Shown here: one piece after another, positions 6,454 through 11,388 of the stretch | Layout of the letters: the number at the start of each line of letters is the position of its first letter | Position numbering within the stretch: the first letter of the stretch is position 1 | Assembly: GCA_026770595.1 (NCBI GenBank) | Contig: MU634570.1 | Coordinates: 1-11,388 of the forward strand | Source of the DNA: Ochromonadaceae sp. CCMP2298 | Taxonomy: Eukaryota > Sar > Synurophyceae > Ochromonadales > Ochromonadaceae | Direction: 5' to 3' | Length of the DNA: 11,388 nucleotides | Program-made: the position numbers and the translations under genes | Notes under the pieces: generated by a model | Told to the model about the DNA's origin: nothing | The model's database searches: none | The model's input: the letters and a program-made list of their open reading frames with translations, nothing else

Positions 6454-7620
6454 ATGTCGTCGAACAACTTTGTCAAGCTGGGACTGATTGCTGCGGGAGC
6501 GGCGACCACCGTCGCTGTGGCATACTGGTTCTTCGCGAAAAAGGACGAGGAGGACGCTGCGCCAACGGTCACCAAGGGCTCCCCTCTGCAGATGCCGACT
6601 GTGGAGTTCTCGGCCTTCTTCGAGAAGGACAAGGATCCCGAGAGGTATAAGAAGGAGTGCATGAAGGTGGCCTACTCGCTGCACCACTTCGGACTGGTGG
6701 TGCTGCGTGATCCCCGGGTGGCCGAGGCGGACAACAGCCGCTTCCTGAACATGATGGAGCGGTACTTTGAGGGATCGGACGGCCTGCGCGACGCCCGGCC
6801 GGAGTTCGGGTATCAGGTTGGAGTAACCAAGGACCACATCGAGCTGCCTCGTAACCACTGTGCTCGCCTTGGCTCGCTGGGGCCGGATGATAAGCCGCTA
6901 TCTCCATGTCCGCCAGAATTGGACCCTAAGTGGCGTTTCTTCTGGCGCACTGGTCCGCAGCCTGCCAAGACTGAGTTCCCGGCAGAAAACATGGACGCGG
7001 TTATTCCGACGGAGTTCCCCGAGTGGACACAGGTGATGGACGGCTGGGGCGGGCAGATGACGGCGGCGCTCTTCACGCTGGCGGAGATGGCGGCGGAGGG
7101 CTTTGGTATGCCTGCCGACGCCTTTACCAGCCGGTTGCTCTACGGCCCCCACCTGCTGGCCCCCACGGGCTCAGACTTTAACACGTTCGGACAGGAGGGA
7201 ACCGTGCTAGCGGGCTACCACTATGACCTCAATTTTCTGACTATCCACGGCAAGTCGCGTTTTCCTGGCCTCTATGTGTGGACAAGGCAGGGCGCGCGCA
7301 CTAGCGTCACAGTCCCAGACGGGTGCCTGATAGTGCAGGCGGGCAAGCAGATTGAGTACCTCACCGGCGGACACGTGATGGCAGGCTTCCACGAGGTGGT
7401 GGTAAGCTCAGCCACATGCAAGGTGATCGAAGCCAAGAAGGCCAAGGGCGAGTCTCTCTGGCGCGTGTCCAGCACGTGCTTTGGGCACATCCAGTCCGAC
7501 CAGCTGCTCACGCCCTTAGCGCCCTTCGACACACCAGAGGCGAAGCAGCAGTACCAAGCGATAAAGACCGGCCACCAGGTGCAGCAGGAGCTCAAAGCCA
7601 TCGCGCTGACCAAGAAATAG
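6454..7620 (+). CDS. Membrane-anchored isopenicillin-N-synthase-like 2-oxoglutarate/Fe(II) oxygenase
   Basis: One intron-free frame of 388 codons ends in TAG, with a good start context (GAGCCATGTCG). Residues 6-27 form a single hydrophobic segment followed by KKDEED, a signal-anchor pattern, so the catalytic domain is probably tethered to a membrane. The rest is a jelly-roll dioxygenase. It has the N-terminal family segment LHHFGLVVLRDPRV (77-89 and following), the iron facial triad His256-x-Asp258 (in GYHYDLNFLTIHG) with the distal His313 (GFHEVVV), and Arg337-x-Ser339 (WRVSS) in the place of the R-x-S pair that holds the 2-oxoglutarate carboxylate. All metal and cosubstrate residues appear intact, so it should be catalytically competent. 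The family includes hydroxylases, desaturases and ring-closing enzymes, and the substrate cannot be read from sequence. The name refers to the fold: nothing indicates penicillin synthesis here. Confidence 0.85.
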   Translation: MSSNNFVKLGLIAAGAATTVAVAYWFFAKKDEEDAAPTVTKGSPLQMPTVEFSAFFEKDKDPERYKKECMKVAYSLHHFGLVVLRDPRVAEADNSRFLNMMERYFEGSDGLRDARPEFGYQVGVTKDHIELPRNHCARLGSLGPDDKPLSPCPPELDPKWRFFWRTGPQPAKTEFPAENMDAVIPTEFPEWTQVMDGWGGQMTAALFTLAEMAAEGFGMPADAFTSRLLYGPHLLAPTGSDFNTFGQEGTVLAGYHYDLNFLTIHGKSRFPGLYVWTRQGARTSVTVPDGCLIVQAGKQIEYLTGGHVMAGFHEVVVSSATCKVIEAKKAKGESLWRVSSTCFGHIQSDQLLTPLAPFDTPEAKQQYQAIKTGHQVQQELKAIALTKK

Positions 7621-7757
7621 GCACCCCGCTGCCTCCCCCACGGCATATGTATTAACGGTTTTATTACAAGGGAGATGGCTGTTTTTGGTGAAGCAAGGAC
7701 GGCGACAAAACAGCAAAAAGGTTGTGTGCGACCTTGGTAGTATCAGCAGCGGTAGTG

Positions 7758-7824
7758 CCGTCACTGGGAAGAAAGGGACGCTGTAATAATGTCACTGGTA
7801 TGCTGTAATTATGTCACTGGGAAG
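7758..7824 (+). repeat. 22-nt tandem repeat, two full units and one partial
   Basis: CTGTAATAATGTCACTGG (7781-7798) is followed by CTGTAATTATGTCACTGG (7803-7820), each with a 4-nt tail. A partial copy, CGTCACTGGGAAG, precedes them (7759-7771). It lies in the 3' flank of two convergent genes. Confidence 0.7.
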
Positions 7825-7835
7825 TTACAAATGGT

Positions 7836-7841
7836 AATAAA
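7836..7841 (+). promoter_or_regulatory. Possible polyadenylation signal of the oxygenase
   Basis: AATAAA lies about 215 nt after the oxygenase stop codon, followed by an A run. A hexamer alone is weak evidence and this organism's signal is unknown. Confidence 0.2.
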
Positions 7842-8007
7842 AAAGAGCTTGCCTTCTATGTACCTGAATTCTCTGCATCCAATGCAAGGGATCCATTCCT
7901 TCGCCATTCCTTCATATATCGGAATCTGCAGAAGTCTTGCGCTGGCAGGTGGGCTGTTCATGAGTAGGAGTTGATGGGCACCATTAGGCGCAGTAATGTG
8001 CCAAATT

Positions 8008-10998
8008 CTAGACGCTTTTCAGCGCGAGGCGGGCAGCGATAATACTGCGCGCTGCTGCCTGCGCACCCGGGCTGGGCTCTGTATGCATTTGCGCAAGGGA
8101 CTGAATCTGCCCCGCAGCCGCCGCATCCACCAGAGCAGCAGCAGCCAGAGCCTCAAGCACCCCTTGCAGCACAGAAGCCACGGCCGGTCGAGCTCCGGGA
8201 ATGAAGTCATCACCCACACTGCTCCCGCCCCCGCCATCCCTACCACTCCCGCTCCCCGTCGCCGCCTGTGAAGTGGATCCACTGGCGCTGCGGGAACCAG
8301 TGCGGTGGGCAGGGCGCGTAAATATGGGCCTCCTACGGCTGTCCTTGCCGCCACTACTACTGCTGCGCGCCCCACCGCCCGCGCTACTAGCGCTACCCCC
8401 GCTTCGCTGGCTTCGCGGGTCATCAGCAAAGCAAACCCTGTTACCTCTTTTCCTCTCCTTCATCCTGCCGGCAGTCCCGCCCTCCCACTCGCTCCCTCTT
8501 CTCGCTTCCGCCCCTGACTCCACCTCAGTCTCCATCTCCGCCTCGTTCGCATCTGCCAGAGCAGCGGAAAGATGCCGCACCTCAGCGCTAGCCTGATCCA
8601 GCGCCAGCGTGAGCGTCGCCACCTGCTCGGAGAGGCCCGCCTTCCCCCGCAGCAGCGCCTCAGCCTCAATTGTATGCTGGACCGCCTGCACCCGCAGCTT
8701 GTCGAGTTTGCGCTCGAGCACGTCCACCTCCACGGCGTGTGTGTTGGTCTGTCTGATGTGCGCAGCCAGCTGGTGCTCCGCGCCCGCCCTCGCCTGCGCG
8801 AAGACCGCCCCACACTGAGCCTCCACCCGGCTGCGCTGCCCCCCCGGTTGGGCAGATAGAGAGGCCAGGGCAGTGCGAATATCCGCTAAGTCGCTGCGCA
8901 GGAGCTGTGTCTCCGCGCGGTACAACTGGGCGGCGTGCTGCAGCACTCGCTGGAGAATAGCCTTATCTTTGCGCAGCTGGCCGCAGATCGCTCTCTCCGC
9001 TTCCAGCTCATAAGTGGACTCAGTACCAGGCCCAGGCCCAGCCCCAGCCCCAGCCCCAGACTCGGGCCCAGACCGATATTTGGACCCGGCAGCGGATGAG
9101 TATACAGATACCGCTGAAGGTGGAGAGATCGGCGAGGGAGCAGACGCCAGCTCTGCTGAAATGCGCAGCGCCTTCTGCTGGAGCTGCTGCACATCGTGCG
9201 AGAGGCCATCCCGCTCTGCCTCCAGACGCGCGACGCGCCCTCGCAGCGTCCCCACCTCCCTGGCGTCCCTTTCAGCTGCTGCGGAGGCCTCCTCAGTCGC
9301 CCGGAGTTGGCTGCGCAAATAGTCGTTGTCTACACGCAGCTCATCGAGTAAAACGGTCTCCGCAGTCCCCGCAGTCTCCAAATCCCCCACAGTACCCACA
9401 GTACCCACAGCCGATGCTGCAGCCCCAGATGCTCCCGATGCCGTATTCATCTCAGATGCTCCCGATGCCCCAAGTATCTCAGGCACACCAACACCGTCGG
9501 CCTGTATCTGCGCCTGCATCTGTACGTGCGCCCCCGCTGGGGTGAGATCCGCCCCTTGCTGTTGTTGCTCCTGAGCTTGCGTAAGCTTCCGAATCGCCTC
9601 CTGACCCTGCACCACTATGCCCTTGAGCCTCTCGATGATTTCTGCAGCGGTAGTCAGCTGGAGGCGCAGCTGGGCAGACTCTGCCTGGGCCGCACCATAC
9701 AACTCCTTTAAATTCCTCTCTCTCTCCCGCTCCCGCTCCAACCAGCCCTGCCTCAATCGCTCCTCGTGCTGCTCCAGCGCCTGCTCCTGCATGGACGGAA
9801 GCTGCTTCATTAGCGCGACGATGTCACTATCGTACCCCAGCCGGACCTCCTCTGCTCTCAAATCGGCAGCTTTCAGCGCTGCGAACTGCTCCCGCTCTGC
9901 CTGCAGATCCACCCTAGCCCTCTGCAGCTCCTCTTGCTGCTCCCGCAAGATCTCTCGGCGCGCGTTGCTAATGCCATTATCCTGCTGTGTAGCAGGCTGT
10001 GGTGTCAACGGTGCTGCTGACCTCAACGGTGTCGCTGCATTTGCCAGTACTTTCTCCCTCTCCTGCAGCTTCCTCTCCAACGCCAAGCAAAGCAGCTTCT
10101 GCTTCACCAGCTCCTCACGCAGTTGCGCCTCCGCAGCCCTCTTGCTCTGCAGCTCTTTGGCAGCCTCCTCGCGCAGCGTCTTCTGTCCCTCCAGGTCCTT
10201 ACGCAGCAGCACGCCTAGGTTTCGCTCCCTCTGCACCTCCAACGCTGCCCTCTCCGTCGTGGCCCTCAGACCTTCCTGCAGGGCGCGAATCGTCATGTCA
10301 CTCTGCTCCGTCTCCTCTGCCAGGATGCCCTCCACCTGTGCTGCCAGCGCATCCACGCGTGCGCGGTTACCCTCTACCTCAGTCTCCCGCTGGCGCATCC
10401 GCGCGCCGCACTTGAACGCCTCGGCCTGCGCTGCGGTAGCCCTATCCCGCAGAATCTGATTCTCCGCCATCAGCTGCTTCGCCCGCTGCGCCGCGCCCTC
10501 GAGCTCCCTGGCGTCTCGTCGCAGGGCTTGATGCTGCTCGGCGGTACCCATGTTCCCTGCCGCGTGCAGTGCATCCTCTAACACGTCCACGTGGCGTCCC
10601 CTGGCCTCGAACGACTCCCTCAGCGCCCCGTACCTCTTCTGCCCCTCATCGCGCTCCCGCAGCACCAGCTCTAGTCTGCTCGCCAACTGCCGCTCGCGCT
10701 GCTGCTGCTGCTGCCTCTCCTGAAGGTGCGAGTTCTGCTGCTGCCCCATCTCGTGTCTGTGCGAGTGCTGCTGCCCCACCATCTGCTGCCCCATCTCCTC
10801 CGAGGCAGACCGGTGCCTGTCCTCTAGTGACGCGGTCATCTGAGTAATGCGTGTCTCATAGGCATCGCGGAGGTAGTTGTACTTGACCTTAAACTGCTTC
10901 TCGAGTGTTCTCGAAGACTCCACTAGGTCCTGGCTTATCTCAGATGGCGCGTTCGTACTGAATTGCGAAGGTACGTCCGAGACGTATCCGTCCATCAT
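8008..10998 (-). CDS. Large coiled-coil protein of unknown function (about 996 residues)
   Basis: One intron-free frame ends in TAG. It is open up to 11052 but has no ATG before 10998, so I place the start there. Gly/Leu-rich residues encoded at 10999-11052 could belong to the protein if an upstream exon exists. With numbering from 10998: a short non-helical lead (1-28) precedes a conserved-looking segment FKVKYNYLRDAYETRI (36-51) and a Gln/His-rich stretch (68-101). Long heptad-like coiled coils rich in Glu, Gln, Arg, Leu and Ala run at about 100-325, 345-485, 550-620 and 665-820. They are separated by flexible linkers of Ala/Gly/Ser/Thr (about 508-548) and Gly/Ala/Pro (about 646-660). A basic Ser/Gly-rich region (about 825-935) contains RVCF (854-857), a possible PP1-docking motif. 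An Ala-rich helical tail closes the protein. I recognise no catalytic domain. A centriolar, flagellar or cytoskeletal scaffold is a reasonable guess from architecture only. Confidence 0.75.
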   Translation of the reverse strand: MMDGYVSDVPSQFSTNAPSEISQDLVESSRTLEKQFKVKYNYLRDAYETRITQMTASLEDRHRSASEEMGQQMVGQQHSHRHEMGQQQNSHLQERQQQQQRERQLASRLELVLRERDEGQKRYGALRESFEARGRHVDVLEDALHAAGNMGTAEQHQALRRDARELEGAAQRAKQLMAENQILRDRATAAQAEAFKCGARMRQRETEVEGNRARVDALAAQVEGILAEETEQSDMTIRALQEGLRATTERAALEVQRERNLGVLLRKDLEGQKTLREEAAKELQSKRAAEAQLREELVKQKLLCLALERKLQEREKVLANAATPLRSAAPLTPQPATQQDNGISNARREILREQQEELQRARVDLQAEREQFAALKAADLRAEEVRLGYDSDIVALMKQLPSMQEQALEQHEERLRQGWLERERERERNLKELYGAAQAESAQLRLQLTTAAEIIERLKGIVVQGQEAIRKLTQAQEQQQQGADLTPAGAHVQMQAQIQADGVGVPEILGASGASEMNTASGASGAAASAVGTVGTVGDLETAGTAETVLLDELRVDNDYLRSQLRATEEASAAAERDAREVGTLRGRVARLEAERDGLSHDVQQLQQKALRISAELASAPSPISPPSAVSVYSSAAGSKYRSGPESGAGAGAGPGPGTESTYELEAERAICGQLRKDKAILQRVLQHAAQLYRAETQLLRSDLADIRTALASLSAQPGGQRSRVEAQCGAVFAQARAGAEHQLAAHIRQTNTHAVEVDVLERKLDKLRVQAVQHTIEAEALLRGKAGLSEQVATLTLALDQASAEVRHLSAALADANEAEMETEVESGAEARRGSEWEGGTAGRMKERKRGNRVCFADDPRSQRSGGSASSAGGGARSSSSGGKDSRRRPIFTRPAHRTGSRSASGSTSQAATGSGSGRDGGGGSSVGDDFIPGARPAVASVLQGVLEALAAAALVDAAAAGQIQSLAQMHTEPSPGAQAAARSIIAARLALKSV
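9029..9059 (-). repeat. CCCCAG hexamer repeat encoding a Gly/Ala/Pro linker
   Basis: Four or more CCCAG(G/C)-type hexamers on the plus strand encode alternating Ala-Gly and Gly-Pro in a linker between two coiled coils. It is likely length-variable through replication slippage. Confidence 0.65.
9426..9469 (-). repeat. 17-bp exact direct repeat in the coiled-coil gene linker
   Basis: CAGATGCTCCCGATGCC occurs at 9426-9442 and again at 9453-9469. It encodes the repeated Ala-Ser-Gly-Ala-Ser type linker. Further degenerate GTACCCACA units (9390-9410) lie next to it. Confidence 0.7.
10699..10794 (-). repeat. (CTG)5 run and Gln/His-rich internal repeat of the coiled-coil gene
   Basis: CTG is repeated five times at 10699-10713 and encodes five Gln. 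At 10726-10794 a related block encodes three MGQQ/VGQQ-like units with His and Asn between them. Both look like slippage-prone low-complexity coding sequence. Confidence 0.65.
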
Positions 10999-11388
10999 CG
11001 TACCAAGCTGGCCTAGTCCTCCCAGCAAGTCGCCTGCTGGACCATGGGCGAGCTACAGTTGGGAGATGACCCAGCTCGACAGAGCGATATTCCCCCGATG
11101 AGGGGTGAGATTTCTCATACCGGTAGGGTTCCGGGCCGAGTCGAGAAAAGTCGACCCGACTCGACCTCGACTCGATCCCGGCTAAAGGGGGTATTCCCTG
11201 GACACCAGGTTGGACTGATAATGCTCACCACGTCAGCACACCGTTACGGATGGGCCCAAGGAGAGTTGGAGGTTGCCAAGGGTGCCATTTGGATGCTTGG
11301 ACATCGATTATTTATCAGCAAGAAGCGCAGGAGCCGAAGATCTACGGTGCTCTAGCTCTGCTGATGTGCACTATGGCAGGTGGCTATA
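10999..11388. other. Upstream region of the coiled-coil gene; no supported gene
   Basis: It holds the 5' flank of the minus-strand coiled-coil gene and the window edge. A plus-strand frame (11044-11355) has no recognisable content. On the minus strand a donor-like GTATGAG at 11120 and an acceptor-like CTGTAG ending at 11053 could bound a 68-nt 5' UTR intron, but no upstream exon with an ATG is visible in the window. Confidence 0.35.
11137..11174. repeat. TCGA-rich inverted repeat (9-bp arms)
   Basis: CGAGTCGAG (11137-11145) pairs exactly with CTCGACTCG (11166-11174). The 20-nt loop contains a further GTCGAC palindrome and a CGACTCGA copy. It lies about 140-175 bp upstream of the proposed coiled-coil start and may be a cluster of protein-binding sites. 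Confidence 0.55.

Larger units (their letters stand above)
7621..8007. other. Convergent intergenic spacer between the oxygenase and the coiled-coil gene
   Basis: The 387-bp region holds both 3' UTRs and a short tandem repeat (7758-7824). AATAAA occurs on the plus strand at 7836-7841 and on the minus strand at 7660-7665. If both are polyadenylation signals the two transcripts would overlap tail to tail by roughly 180 nt. This is inference only. Confidence 0.4.

Noticed and set aside
6106-6858. 250-codon minus-strand frame across the divergent promoter and oxygenase 5' end
   Set aside because: It lies opposite the well-supported oxygenase and has no family signature. Long stop-free antisense frames are expected in GC-rich coding DNA.
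6454-7620. Role of the oxygenase in beta-lactam biosynthesis
   Set aside because: Only the shared fold supports the name. No neighbouring gene belongs to such a pathway and the N-terminal anchor argues against it.
9617-10459. 280-codon plus-strand Ser/Ala/Cys-rich frame opposite the coiled-coil gene
   Set aside because: Its composition is what the complement of Glu/Gln/Arg/Leu/Ala coiled-coil codons produces, so it is a shadow.
10999-11028. Start of the coiled-coil protein at a TTG codon (11028)
   Set aside because: A TTG start is a bacterial convention. In a eukaryotic gene the first usable in-frame start is the ATG at 10998, unless an upstream exon exists.
11044-11355. 103-codon plus-strand frame at the right edge
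   Set aside because: It has low-information content, no motif and runs through the TCGA-rich inverted repeat. I cannot support it as a gene.
1-11388. CRISPR array, tRNA, rRNA or phage/integrase module
   Set aside because: No regularly spaced repeats, cloverleaf or rRNA-like segments were seen, and the introns and gene content point to a eukaryotic nuclear genome.

Overview
The window looks like nuclear DNA of a GC-rich, intron-containing unicellular eukaryote. Two genes are interrupted by short GT-AG introns (61 to 144 nt). One encodes a mitochondrion-type ribosomal protein with a targeting presequence, one a secretory-pathway glycosyltransferase rich in N-glycosylation sequons, and one an SPX-domain phosphate transporter, a eukaryotic architecture. 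I cannot place the species from the sequence. Four of the five genes stop at TAG and one at TGA, so the standard code fits.

Layout: (1) 1-378 has no gene but carries a long hairpin between two A/T-flanked CTCGAG palindromes. (2) 379-1572 (+) is an O-fucosyltransferase-like enzyme. (3) 1695-4367 (-), convergent with it, is a six-exon low-affinity phosphate transporter of the PHO87/90/91 type (SPX domain plus SLC13-like membrane domain), which I rebuilt to 715 residues. (4) 4368-5471 has no gene and holds a foldback element with arms of about 200 bp, plus a duplicated block shared between the transporter leader and its own coding sequence. (5) 5472-5930 (-) is a two-exon mitochondrial ribosomal protein bL32 (124 residues). 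(6) 5931-6453 is a divergent promoter region with a direct repeat near each gene start. (7) 6454-7620 (+) is a membrane-anchored isopenicillin-N-synthase-like 2-oxoglutarate/Fe(II) oxygenase. (8) 7621-8007 is a convergent spacer with a 22-nt tandem repeat. (9) 8008-10998 (-) is a roughly 996-residue coiled-coil protein of unknown function with a candidate PP1-docking motif. (10) 10999-11388 is its upstream region with short inverted repeats.

The five genes do not form a pathway. They look like unrelated housekeeping and cell-structure genes packed closely on both strands. No convincing new multi-gene system is visible. The least ordinary items are the foldback element, the transporter leader duplication with its uORF, the transporter's readable 3n introns, the anchored oxygenase and the uncharacterised coiled-coil protein.
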